A stretch of 64,000 nucleotides of DNA from CAZFPA01 sp964520975 (GTDB lineage Bacteria; Bacillota; Negativicutes; Selenomonadales; Selenomonadaceae), in assembly GCA_964520975.1 (NCBI GenBank), contig CAZFPA010000001.1, forward strand, positions 1-64,000, given 5' to 3'. A program made the translations under genes and the position numbers. The first letter of the stretch is position 1. Every line of letters begins with the position of its first letter. The notes below the pieces were generated by a model. That model was not told where the DNA came from. It worked only from the letters and a program-made list of their open reading frames with translations, and made no database searches. Below are positions 52,267-60,867 of this stretch, in pieces.

Positions 52267-54168
52267 GTGCTTAAAATTGCTTTAGCACAAATGGAGGTCC
52301 AGCCGGGCCACCCGGACAAAAATGCCCGGAAAATGCTGCAGCTCATTGCCGAAGCCAAAGAAAAACAGACGGATCTCATCATTTTTCCGGAAATGTCCAT
52401 CCCCGGCTACCTGCTGGGTGATACCTGGGAACAGCCAGCTTTTCTGGAGGACTGCATCGCCTGGGGCGAGGAAATCATCCAGGCCTCAACGGGCATCTGT
52501 ATCATGTATGGCAATATTGCCATCGACGCACAGAAAAAGAACAACGATGGCCGCATACGCAAATACAATGCCTTCTATACTGCGCAAGACGGTCAGCTCC
52601 TGCAGCCAGCGGCTATGCCCTACCCCTTCGTCATCAAGACATTACTGCCCAATTATCGCGAATTCGACGATACCCGCCACTTCTTCAGCCTGCAGAAGCT
52701 CGCGCGCGAACGCGCCGCAAAGGTGGAAGATCTGATCTCCCCCATTGTCTTCACAAGCCACGGCAAGCGCTACTCGGTCGGCTGCCTGCTCTGCGAGGAC
52801 GGCTGGAGTGATGACTATGAACTCGCGCCGCTTGAACTCCTGCAAAAAAAAGGCGTCGACTTTTTCGTCAATATATCCTCTTCCCCGTATACACTTGGCA
52901 AAAACGACAAGCGCAGCCGGGTATTCGGTCAGCAGGCACAGCAAGCGGACCGCCCGCTCTTCTACGTAAACAATACCGGCCTGCAGAACAACGGCAAGAC
53001 CGTCTATACCTTCGATGGCTCCAGCACGGTCTACAGCCGGCAGGGAAATGTCGTCAGAACCTGCGCACCATATAAGGAAGAACTCTGTTTTATCACACTG
53101 GAGGAAATCGACACGCTCCAGCCACGGAAGCCCCAGCCGGAGGTCCCCATCGCCTGCATCTATGAATCCCTTTCCTATGGCATCCGGAAATTTCTGCAGG
53201 ACATCCGCATGAAAAAGGTGGTCATCGGTATATCCGGCGGCATCGACTCAGCGGTGGCCGCGGCGCTTTACACCAGTGTACTGGGCGAAGAGAACGTCCT
53301 GCTCGTCAATATGCCCAGTGTCTATAACTCCGCCACCACAAAAGGCCTGGCGCAGCGGCTCGCCGAAAATCTTGGCTGCCATTATGCCATTCTCCCCATC
53401 CAGGAGGTCGTAGACTATACCATCCGCCAGCTGGAGACTACGCCCGTGACCTTCCTGCGGGATGGAACCACCAGCGGCCTTCAGGTGTCCTCCTTTGTTG
53501 CCGAGAATATCCAGGCCAGGGACCGCAGTGCCCGGGTACTCGCAGGCGCTGCCGCTGCCTTTGGCGGGGGCTTTACCTGCAATGCAAACAAGGCGGAAAC
53601 CACCGTCGGCTATTCCACCCTTTACGGCGATCAGTCGGGATTCCTCGCCGCACTGGCCGATCTCTGGAAACACCAGGTCTATGAACTGGCCCGCTATCTC
53701 AATACAGCGATCTTCCATCGCGAGGTCATTCCCCAGGCCACAATCGATATCGTTCCCAGCGCGGAGCTCTCCAACAATCAATGTGTTGATGAGGGCAAGG
53801 GCGATCCGCTCAAGTATCCTTATCACGATTATCTTTTCCGTTCCTTTGTCGAGGCTTGGAAAAAAGCGACGCCGCAGGATATACTGGAATGGTATGCCGC
53901 CGGTACACTGGAAGAGCACCTGGGCTGCCCCCCCGGCATTGTCGCCAGGTATTTTCCCACGGCAGCGGAATTCATTGCTGACCTGGAACGCTGGTGGAAC
54001 CTCTTCACCGGCATGGCCGTCGCCAAGCGCATTCAGGCCCCGCCCATCCTGGCCATCAGCCGCCGTGCCTACGGATTCGATCACCGCGAGTCTCAGAACG
54101 GCCCCTACTATACCCGCCGCTACCTGCAGCTCAAGGCCACACTGCTGGCCAATGCCTCCCAGCACTGA
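52267..54168 (+). CDS. nadE: Glutamine-dependent NAD+ synthetase
   Basis: Final step of NAD synthesis. 633 residues in two domains: an N-terminal nitrilase-like glutaminase (Glu 42 in IIFPEMS, a Lys near 124, Cys 176 in LLCEDGW) and a C-terminal synthetase with the P-loop SGGIDS at 323-328 and YSTLYGDQSG. Start is GTG at 52267 with GAGGTG seven bases upstream. It is monocistronic between two divergently oriented neighbours and has its own strong terminator. With nadK in the window, both NAD and NADP formation are covered. Confidence 0.97.
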   Translation: MLKIALAQMEVQPGHPDKNARKMLQLIAEAKEKQTDLIIFPEMSIPGYLLGDTWEQPAFLEDCIAWGEEIIQASTGICIMYGNIAIDAQKKNNDGRIRKYNAFYTAQDGQLLQPAAMPYPFVIKTLLPNYREFDDTRHFFSLQKLARERAAKVEDLISPIVFTSHGKRYSVGCLLCEDGWSDDYELAPLELLQKKGVDFFVNISSSPYTLGKNDKRSRVFGQQAQQADRPLFYVNNTGLQNNGKTVYTFDGSSTVYSRQGNVVRTCAPYKEELCFITLEEIDTLQPRKPQPEVPIACIYESLSYGIRKFLQDIRMKKVVIGISGGIDSAVAAALYTSVLGEENVLLVNMPSVYNSATTKGLAQRLAENLGCHYAILPIQEVVDYTIRQLETTPVTFLRDGTTSGLQVSSFVAENIQARDRSARVLAGAAAAFGGGFTCNANKAETTVGYSTLYGDQSGFLAALADLWKHQVYELARYLNTAIFHREVIPQATIDIVPSAELSNNQCVDEGKGDPLKYPYHDYLFRSFVEAWKKATPQDILEWYAAGTLEEHLGCPPGIVARYFPTAAEFIADLERWWNLFTGMAVAKRIQAPPILAISRRAYGFDHRESQNGPYYTRRYLQLKATLLANASQH

Positions 54169-54178
54169 TTTTCCATGC

Positions 54179-54226
54179 AAAAGCTCCTGCCCGGTCCCTT
54201 TGGGGGACCGGGCAGGAGCTTTTTAT
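54179..54226 (+). terminator. Bidirectional terminator between nadE and the ABC operon
   Basis: Very long stem, AAAGCTCCTGCCCGGTCCC paired with GGGACCGGGCAGGAGCTTT. T runs on both strands serve nadE and the convergent ABC transporter operon. Confidence 0.95.
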
Positions 54227-54242
54227 AATATAGGGAAATTTC

Positions 54243-54974
54243 TCAGATAGGATTCAGCACACTTTGCAAAAATTTTCTCGTACGCTCGTGCTGTGGCTGG
54301 CTGAAGAGCTCAGCCGGCCGGCCCTCTTCAATGATAACGCCATCTCCCATGAAGATCACCCGGTCAGCGACTTCGCGCGCAAAACCCATTTCATGCGTTA
54401 CAATCACCATGGTCATCCCCTTTTGGGCCAGATTTTTCATGACATTGAGCACCTCGCCGACCATCTCCGGGTCCAGAGCACTTGTGGGCTCATCAAACAG
54501 CATGATTTCCGGGTTCATTTCCAGTGCCCGCGCAATCGCAATACGCTGCTTCTGCCCGCCGGACAAAGTGTCCGGATAGACATCCTTTTTATCTGCAAGT
54601 CCGACCATCTGCAAAAGTTCCATGCCCTTTTGCTCTGCTGCCGCCGGAGACATCACGCCAAGCTCTACCGGAGCCAGTACGATATTCTCCATGACCGTAT
54701 AGTTGGGAAAAAGATTGAACATCTGGAATACCATCCCGATGCGCTGCCGAAAGGCATTGAGCTTCTTCACGTGCATAACGTCCGTATCGAATACCGTCAC
54801 CGCACCGCCCTGCGCCTCCTCCAGGCGGTTCAGGCAGCGAAGCAGCGTGCTCTTTCCTGAGCCGGAGGGCCCGATGATACAGACGACCTCCCCTTCCCCT
54901 ACCTGGAAGGATACATCCTTCAAAACGAGATTGTCCCCAAAGGACTTCATCAAATGATCCACCTTAATGATCAT
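54243..54974 (-). CDS. Polar amino acid ABC transporter, ATP-binding protein
   Basis: 243 residues of the GlnQ/HisP class. Walker A GPSGSGKST (near 35-43), Q-loop in GMVFQMFNLF, signature LSGGQKQR, Walker B IMLFDEPTSALD and the switch His in VTHEMGFA are complete. It powers uptake with the permease and binding protein upstream. The start overlaps the permease end by 11 bases. Glutamine or another polar amino acid is likely; exact specificity is not visible. Confidence 0.94.
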   Translation of the reverse strand: MIIKVDHLMKSFGDNLVLKDVSFQVGEGEVVCIIGPSGSGKSTLLRCLNRLEEAQGGAVTVFDTDVMHVKKLNAFRQRIGMVFQMFNLFPNYTVMENIVLAPVELGVMSPAAAEQKGMELLQMVGLADKKDVYPDTLSGGQKQRIAIARALEMNPEIMLFDEPTSALDPEMVGEVLNVMKNLAQKGMTMVIVTHEMGFAREVADRVIFMGDGVIIEEGRPAELFSQPQHERTRKFLQSVLNPI

Positions 54975-55635
54975 GCTTCAATCTCCTTTCCACCCATTTA
55001 GCGAACAACGACAGGGCAACGATCACAATAAGATATAAAATCGCCGCAAACGAATAGACCTCAAACGGCATATAGTTCTTGGCAATGATGATCTGCGAAT
55101 TCATCGTGAGCTCCCGTACACTGATGACGGACAGGATGGAGGTATCCTTGAGCGTCGTGATAAACTGATTGATGATTGGAGGAATCATGATCTTGATTGC
55201 CTGCGGCAAAACGACCTTCTGCAGGGTTTTGAAATATCCCAGCCCCAGGCTGCGGGCGGCCTCCACCTGCCCCGGATCGACAGCCTGGATGCCGCCGCGG
55301 AAGATTTCCGCCAGATAGGCACTGGCATTGATTGTCAGGGTAACAATGGCGGCAAAAACCGGATTGAATTTGACATGCAGCAACGCGCCCACGCCAAAGA
55401 ACAGAAACAGTGCGAATATCATCACCGGAACACCACGTACCAGATAGATATACAGATTGTAGACAGCCTTGCCGATACGAAACTCAGAGAGGCCGATCAC
55501 CGCCAGCAGGATTCCGATGAAAAACGCAAAAAACAGCGATGCTACCGCGATGAGGATGGTGACCTCCAGGCCCGCGAGCAGGCTGGGCCAGCATTCTATA
55601 AATAAGCCAAGATAATGCTCCATAAACTGAATCAA
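54964..55635 (-). CDS. Polar amino acid ABC transporter, permease
   Basis: 223 residues with about five membrane segments and the HisMQ-type EAA loop (EAARSLGLGYFKTLQKVVLPQA). It forms the channel as a homodimer, since only one permease gene is present. It lies 63 bases after the binding-protein gene and overlaps the ATPase gene. Confidence 0.94.
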   Translation of the reverse strand: MIQFMEHYLGLFIECWPSLLAGLEVTILIAVASLFFAFFIGILLAVIGLSEFRIGKAVYNLYIYLVRGVPVMIFALFLFFGVGALLHVKFNPVFAAIVTLTINASAYLAEIFRGGIQAVDPGQVEAARSLGLGYFKTLQKVVLPQAIKIMIPPIINQFITTLKDTSILSVISVRELTMNSQIIIAKNYMPFEVYSFAAILYLIVIVALSLFAKWVERRLKHDH

Positions 55636-55698
55636 ACCTCCATAAGAACAATAGGAGAGAGCCCGTCATGCAGGCTCTCTCCCACCCTTCTGACACTT

Positions 55699-56511
55699 TT
55701 ATTTTTTCGCGATGTATTCACCGACGATCTTGTCGTAGGTGCCATCCGCTTTGATCTTCTGCAGGCCCTCATTGAACATCTTAAGCAGCTCTGCATTTTC
55801 ACCCTTCTTGACGGCAAAGCCATAGGAAGGCGGGTCGATGACAGAATCCACAGCAATCTTGAGCTTGTCCTGCTCACCGATTTTGATCTGATAATTGATG
55901 ACCGGATAATCCTCCATGAGGAAGTCCGCATTGCCATTGGCAACAGCCATCATCATGCTGGGCGAATCATCGTAATAGGCGATGTTCAAACCGTATTTGT
56001 CCTTGTTGTCCTCAGCAAACTTCGCGCCCGTCGTGCCTTTCTTCACCGCAGCCGTCTTGCCGCGGAGGTCCTCCAGCGATGCAATGCTCGTGTTGGACTT
56101 GCTCACCACTACGGCCAGACCTGACTGGATGTATCCATCGGAGAAATCCACGGATTGTTTACGCTCTTCCGTGATATTCATGCCAGCAATCGCGCCGTCC
56201 AGCTGCCCGGAAACAAGACCCGGAATGATACCAGAAAAATCCATCGGCTTGAGCTCGTATTTGAAGCCCTCCGCCTTGGCAATCGCATCGAGCAGTTCGA
56301 CATCGATCCCTTTATATTTTCCATCCACCTCCATGGAAAATGGTGCATATTTCGCGTCGCAGGCAATGGTATAGGACTTGTCCGCTGCCCCGGACCCGCT
56401 GCCAGAACCACTGCCGGCCTTTTCAGCTACTGCCCCGCAGCCAGCCAATGCCCCTATCGCAAATACAGCCAGAGCTGCTGCTGCCAACAACTTCTTCATT
56501 CCCATCTTCAT
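55699..56511 (-). CDS. Amino acid ABC transporter, substrate-binding lipoprotein
   Basis: 270 residues. A lipoprotein signal peptide (MKMGMKKLLAAAALAVFAIGALAGCG) has lipobox LAGC. A Gly/Ser spacer and a family 3 (SBP_bac_3) binding fold with DAKYAPFSME, GMNITEERK and PSYGFAVKKG follow. It captures a polar amino acid outside the membrane. The ATG at 56511 has GGAGG seven bases upstream. The leader contains an attenuator-like hairpin (56561-56603). Confidence 0.94.
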   Translation of the reverse strand: MKMGMKKLLAAAALAVFAIGALAGCGAVAEKAGSGSGSGSGAADKSYTIACDAKYAPFSMEVDGKYKGIDVELLDAIAKAEGFKYELKPMDFSGIIPGLVSGQLDGAIAGMNITEERKQSVDFSDGYIQSGLAVVVSKSNTSIASLEDLRGKTAAVKKGTTGAKFAEDNKDKYGLNIAYYDDSPSMMMAVANGNADFLMEDYPVINYQIKIGEQDKLKIAVDSVIDPPSYGFAVKKGENAELLKMFNEGLQKIKADGTYDKIVGEYIAKK

Positions 56512-56554
56512 TTCAATTCCTCCTCTATTCCTTTTCTGATAGAATCCACATAAC

Positions 56555-56603
56555 AAAAAAGAGCAAAGCCATTCCGGAGAAAGTCTCCAGAGCGTCTTTG
56601 CTC
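56555..56603 (-). promoter_or_regulatory. Attenuator-like hairpin in the ABC operon leader
   Basis: Outer arms GAGCAAAG and CTTTGCTC (56596-56603 and 56561-56568) enclose an inner hairpin TCTGGAGA/TCTCCGGA, followed by six T and GTT. It lies about 45 bases before the binding-protein ATG and after pepD's own terminator. It should therefore stop transcription inside the leader unless something prevents it. I do not recognise a known riboswitch class. Confidence 0.65.
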
Positions 56604-56668
56604 AGTTCAATGCCATGTCAGATTGTCTATGTGAAATATACTAGCATATAAAAATCCAAAAGTCCAGC

Positions 56669-56695
56669 AAAAAAAACACCCCGAAGGGTGTTTTT
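56669..56695 (-). terminator. Terminator of the dipeptidase gene
   Basis: Arms AACACCC and GGGTGTT with a four-base TTCG-type loop, then a run of eight T, just after the stop at 56700. Confidence 0.93.
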
Positions 56696-56699
56696 CTAT

Positions 56700-58154
56700 T
56701 TATTTCATAGCTGCGATTTTCCGCAGTGTCTCCATAATCAAAGCTGCCTGTGGCTCTACCGTCTCCAGCAGAAGCTTTTCATTCGGACTGTGAATGTCCA
56801 TAGTTGTCACGCCGATAGATACCATATCCAGCTTTGGATTCTTGCGGAAATGCCAGCCGCATTCCAATCCCGCATGGATTGTCTCCACCTTCATAGGAGA
56901 ACCGTTCTGTTCCTGGAAGGTCTCCGCCATAATCCTGGCAAGACGACTGTCCTTACGTTCTTTCCAGCCCGGTGACTGCGTACCGATCTGCGCCGCAAAG
57001 CCGCTCATTGCAGCATACGCCTGTGCCATACGACGGAATTCATCCGTCTTGGCATCAATAGCGGAACGCGGGAAGAACTGAATTGTAACCGTTCCTGCCT
57101 GCGTGTGAATTACCCCCAGATTGGCCGAAGTCTCCACAAGTCCCGGAATGACCTGCGACATCGCATAGACACCGGTGTGCAGGGCAATGAGCAGCTGCAG
57201 CAGAGCCGCTGTGTCGGCTGCAGCAAACACCTGTGCCGGCGCCTCCGTTGCGCTCAGCAGAAGCTTTGCCTCCGGATCAACACCGCCATACATCTCAACA
57301 AAACGCTCCTTTGTCTCAGCCACGACTGCCTGCAGTTCCTTTTCGGATGCATCACTGGCAAAAACAACCTCAGCGGATGCCGGAATCGCATTACGAGCCG
57401 TACCGCCCTGGAAATCAGCCAGTTCAAAGGCAATTTCCTTCTCCTGCAACGACAGCAGAGCCATTGCCGCCGTACGGATGGCATTGCCCCGGCCATCACC
57501 GATGCGCTCGCCGGAATGTCCGCCCAGCAGATCCTTCACCGAAAGCTTCCAGGCTTTTTTCTGCTGTGGAGCCTGCTGCTGCATCTTTCTGGAGAAATCA
57601 ATATTTACGCTTCCGGCACTGCCCACCGTAAGCTCATCATAATTTTCCGAATCACAGTTGATCAGGAAACTGGCATCCGTGAGATATTTAGCATCCAGAT
57701 GGATGGCGCCCGTCATGCCCTGCTCTTCATCTACAGTCACAATGAGACGCAACGGCCCATGATTTTCAAGCGTCCGCATAATATAAATCGCTTCCGCTAC
57801 GCCAATGCCATCATCCGCCCCCAGGCTCGTTCCATCTGCCTCCAGATATTTCTTGCCACGCTTGAGTTTGATTGCATCCGTGAGCGGGTCAAACTTAACG
57901 CCCGGTGCGGCTACGCAGACCATATCCATATGGCCCTGCAGAATCGTCAGCGGCGCCTTTTCACAGCCTGCCGAAGCCGGCTTATCCGCAATGATATTGA
58001 ATTTCTCATCCTGCACGACGGTGAAGCCCAGTCCTGTCAGACGATCCCGCAAATAATTGCTGACCTTTTCCTCGTGACCGGATTTACGCGGTATCTGTGT
58101 GAGTTTTTCAAACTCCGCTAAAATCTCTTCCAATACATCCTGCTTGTTTGCCAT
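56700..58154 (-). CDS. pepD: Aminoacyl-histidine dipeptidase (M20, PepD type)
   Basis: 484 residues. Metal motifs of M20 peptidases: LQGHMDMVC (His, Asp), GADDGIGVAEA (Asp), DEEQGMTGA (catalytic Glu) and a late His in the HAGLECGWHF region. It cleaves beta-alanyl-histidine and other dipeptides. The ATG at 58154 has GGAGG eight bases upstream; earlier in-frame codons lie in the sepF terminator. It is a single gene. Nearness to the ABC transporter may reflect peptide and amino acid use, but they are separately transcribed. Confidence 0.94.
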   Translation of the reverse strand: MANKQDVLEEILAEFEKLTQIPRKSGHEEKVSNYLRDRLTGLGFTVVQDEKFNIIADKPASAGCEKAPLTILQGHMDMVCVAAPGVKFDPLTDAIKLKRGKKYLEADGTSLGADDGIGVAEAIYIMRTLENHGPLRLIVTVDEEQGMTGAIHLDAKYLTDASFLINCDSENYDELTVGSAGSVNIDFSRKMQQQAPQQKKAWKLSVKDLLGGHSGERIGDGRGNAIRTAAMALLSLQEKEIAFELADFQGGTARNAIPASAEVVFASDASEKELQAVVAETKERFVEMYGGVDPEAKLLLSATEAPAQVFAAADTAALLQLLIALHTGVYAMSQVIPGLVETSANLGVIHTQAGTVTIQFFPRSAIDAKTDEFRRMAQAYAAMSGFAAQIGTQSPGWKERKDSRLARIMAETFQEQNGSPMKVETIHAGLECGWHFRKNPKLDMVSIGVTTMDIHSPNEKLLLETVEPQAALIMETLRKIAAMK

Positions 58155-58188
58155 AACCAAAGCCTCCATAAAACGAAATTTACGCATG

Positions 58189-58225
58189 AAAAAACAAAGC
58201 AACCATCCAAAATGATTGCTTTGTT
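58189..58225 (-). terminator. sepF terminator
   Basis: Arms AACAAAGCAA and TTGCTTTGTT with a 13-base loop, then TTTTTC, 12 bases after the sepF stop. Confidence 0.9.
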
Positions 58226-58237
58226 CTGTCAACAAAC

Positions 58238-58702
58238 TTATTCAGGCATAGCTGTCGGAGTTGCCTCCGAAATGCTCACACCTGCGGGAACATAAAGCAC
58301 CATTGTTTCAGAAATACGCTTGACCTCGCCATCCGTCACATAGCATACACCATTGAGAAAATCGCAGATGCGGCGCTGATCCGCCGACTCCACCCGCTCA
58401 TAGTTCACAACAGCTGCCTTCTTGGCCTTCAGATCATCTGCTACCGTCGTCACCTGATCAAAGTTCTGCGGAACATAGATCTGAATCTTAAGCTCCGGAA
58501 CCTTCGTGGTGTGTACAGTAAGCTGCGGACGAACCGGTGTCGCCGGCGCTGCGGCATATCCTACCGGACTGCCATTGACAACCTGGCGCTCCCGAACGAC
58601 TGCCTCCTCCTGAACCTCAGGAACCTCTTCCTCTGTATACTCATCTTCCATGACATCCTCTATCGGCATGAGTATATCTTTCAGCTTTTCTACGAATCCC
58701 AC
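58238..58702 (-). CDS. sepF: Cell division protein SepF
   Basis: 154 residues. An N-terminal amphipathic membrane helix (MGFVEKLKDIL), a variable acidic, Pro-rich linker and a C-terminal SepF domain (VVNYERVESADQRRICDFLNGVCY) are present. It tethers FtsZ to the membrane. Start is GTG at 58702 with GGAGG eight bases upstream, giving the usual short membrane helix; codons further upstream are not conserved. It is a single gene here, away from the division cluster. No ftsZ or ylm genes are near. Confidence 0.94.
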   Translation of the reverse strand: MGFVEKLKDILMPIEDVMEDEYTEEEVPEVQEEAVVRERQVVNGSPVGYAAAPATPVRPQLTVHTTKVPELKIQIYVPQNFDQVTTVADDLKAKKAAVVNYERVESADQRRICDFLNGVCYVTDGEVKRISETMVLYVPAGVSISEATPTAMPE

Positions 58703-58784
58703 CCGTATCGCCTCCACAATAATATATGAATAAATAATTTCATCGCTATTTATGCTACTTTTGAATTGTTTCGCCGCAAAACAT

Positions 58785-58832
58785 AAAAGTCCTGCCTGAA
58801 TTTCAAAAAAATTCACCAGGCAGGACTTTTTG
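58785..58832 (-). terminator. typA terminator
   Basis: Arms AAAAAGTCCTGCCTG and CAGGCAGGACTTTT with a long loop, followed by ATGTTTT. Confidence 0.9.
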
Positions 58833-58868
58833 ATTCAAAATACCTATAAAATTGTCATGTTGTAAGGA

Positions 58869-60686
58869 TTACTTACGGGCATTCTTGCTTGCACGGCCAC
58901 GGGCTGTACGATCCAGAACCGCCTTGCGCAGACGAATGTTCTCCGGCGTAACCTCTACAAGTTCATCCTCATTGATATACTCAAGTGCCTGCTCCAGACT
59001 CAAAATACGTGGCGGAACAAGACGGATGGCCTCATCCGAGGAAGACGTTCTCATGTTGGAAACATTCTTTTTCTTGCACGGGTTGATATCGATATCCATC
59101 TCACGGGAATTCTCGCCCACGATCATGCCTTCATAAACCTGCTGATTCGGTGAAATGAACATAGTACCGCGATCCTGCAGCGTATAGATACCATAGCCGG
59201 TAGTCTCACCCTGCTCGAAAGCAACCAGCGAGCCGCGGGAACGACCCGGGATATCCCCCTTATACGGCACATAGCCATGGAACACATGGTTCATGATACC
59301 GTTGCCCTTGGTATTCGTCAAAAGTTCCGAACGGAAACCGATGAGGCCACGCGCCGGGATTACGAATTCCATGCGCATGTAGCCGGAAACCTCGCTCATA
59401 TTGGAAAGCTCAGCCTTACGAGTTCCCAGGGACTCCATGACCGTACCCATATATTCCTGCGGAACCTCAATCGTCAGATTCTCCAACGGTTCGCAAAGCT
59501 GCCCGTTGATGGTCTTATATACAACCTCCGGCTTGCCGACCTGCAGCTCATAGCCCTCGCGACGCATCGTCTCGATGAGAATGGAAAGATGCAGCTCACC
59601 ACGGCCGGAAACCTTGAAGGTATCCGCCGAATCCGTCTCCTCAACCTTCATGCTCACGTTGGTCTCGACCTCTTTGAACAAACGGTCACGCAGATGACGG
59701 GAAGTAACAAACTGACCCTCACGGCCAGCAAACGGGCTCGTATTGACACCAAAGGTCATGGACAGCGTCGGCTCATCGATATTGATGGTCGGCAGAGCCT
59801 CCGGATTTTCAGCATCCGCAACCGTATAGCCGATGCTGACATCGCCGAGACCTGTAAGAGCGACAACCTCGCCCAGTCCGGCAGACGGAACCTCAACACG
59901 CTTCAGACCCTGGTATACGAAAACCTTGCCGATCTTCGCTTTTGTTTCCTGATCCCCATTGATGAGAACCACATTCTGATTTGTCTTTACGCTGCCGCGA
60001 ATAATACGGCCAATCGCTACACGACCTACATAATCATCGGCATCCAGCGTCGTAACCATCATCTGCAGCGGGCCATCAGCATCACCGCGCGGTGCCGGGA
60101 TCTCCTTGATGATTGTTTCCATGAGCGGCTCGAGATTGTCATTATCATCGGCCATCTCATATTTTGCAATACCCTCGCGGGCCGTTGCATAAATCACCGG
60201 GAAATCCAGCTGATCATCATCAGCGCCAAGCTCCATGAAGAGCTCCAGGACTTCATCATACACGTCCTCTACCCGCTGATCCGGACGATCGATCTTATTG
60301 ATGACAACAATCGGCTTCAATTTCTGTTCCAACGCCTTGCGCAATACATACTTTGTCTGCGGCATCGGACCTTCAAAGGCATCAACGAGCAGCACAACGC
60401 CGTCTACCATGTTCAATACACGCTCTACCTCGCCACCGAAGTCCGCATGGCCCGGGGTATCAACGATATTGATCTTGATGTCCTTATACATGATGGACGT
60501 ATTCTTCGACAAAATCGTGATGCCTCGCTCACGTTCCAAATCACCGGAGTCCATGACGCGCTCAGCAACCTGTTCGTTGGAGCGGAATACATGGCTCTGT
60601 TTCAGCATGGCATCAACCAGTGTGGTCTTACCATGGTCAACGTGGGCAATGATCGCGATATTTCTCAAATTTTCACTAGTACTCAT
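58869..60686 (-). CDS. typA: Translational GTPase TypA/BipA
   Basis: 605 residues, EF-G-like. G1 is HVDHGKTT, G3 is DTPGHADFGGE and G4 is NKIDRPDQR. Domain II, a truncated domain set and the BipA-specific C-terminal domain follow (ending RRAVLDRTARGRASKNARK-like). It acts in ribosome assembly and stress adaptation. AGGAGG lies 13 bases before the ATG, a somewhat long gap. It is a single gene with a TTGACA-type promoter. Confidence 0.97.
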   Translation of the reverse strand: MSTSENLRNIAIIAHVDHGKTTLVDAMLKQSHVFRSNEQVAERVMDSGDLERERGITILSKNTSIMYKDIKINIVDTPGHADFGGEVERVLNMVDGVVLLVDAFEGPMPQTKYVLRKALEQKLKPIVVINKIDRPDQRVEDVYDEVLELFMELGADDDQLDFPVIYATAREGIAKYEMADDNDNLEPLMETIIKEIPAPRGDADGPLQMMVTTLDADDYVGRVAIGRIIRGSVKTNQNVVLINGDQETKAKIGKVFVYQGLKRVEVPSAGLGEVVALTGLGDVSIGYTVADAENPEALPTINIDEPTLSMTFGVNTSPFAGREGQFVTSRHLRDRLFKEVETNVSMKVEETDSADTFKVSGRGELHLSILIETMRREGYELQVGKPEVVYKTINGQLCEPLENLTIEVPQEYMGTVMESLGTRKAELSNMSEVSGYMRMEFVIPARGLIGFRSELLTNTKGNGIMNHVFHGYVPYKGDIPGRSRGSLVAFEQGETTGYGIYTLQDRGTMFISPNQQVYEGMIVGENSREMDIDINPCKKKNVSNMRTSSSDEAIRLVPPRILSLEQALEYINEDELVEVTPENIRLRKAVLDRTARGRASKNARK

Positions 60687-60763
60687 TATTTAATAACTGC
60701 CTCCTAATTCAATACAGAAAAAGAGCTCTTTCTTGTGTCTTTTCCATTTTTAGCAATATACCA

Positions 60764-60792
60764 ATGATATTATAACCAGCTCTCAATGTCAA
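60764..60792 (-). promoter_or_regulatory. typA promoter
   Basis: TTGACA (60787-60792), 17 bases, TATCAT (60764-60769). The same hexamers and spacing are used by the metK riboswitch promoter. Confidence 0.7.
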
Positions 60793-60810
60793 TGTTTTTT
60801 TACATTCACG

Positions 60811-60846
60811 AAAATTAACGGACAGTCCTGAATGAACTGTCCGTTA
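60811..60846 (-). terminator. metK terminator
   Basis: Arms AACGGACAGT and ACTGTCCGTT with a nine-base loop, then AATTTTC, 22 bases after the stop. Confidence 0.88.
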
Positions 60847-60867
60847 CCTGCTTTTCCTATAACTGGA

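Noticed and set aside
59277..60707. Plus-strand open frame of about 475 codons opposite typA
   Set aside because: The minus strand encodes complete TypA; the plus frame runs through its start codon and has no family resemblance.
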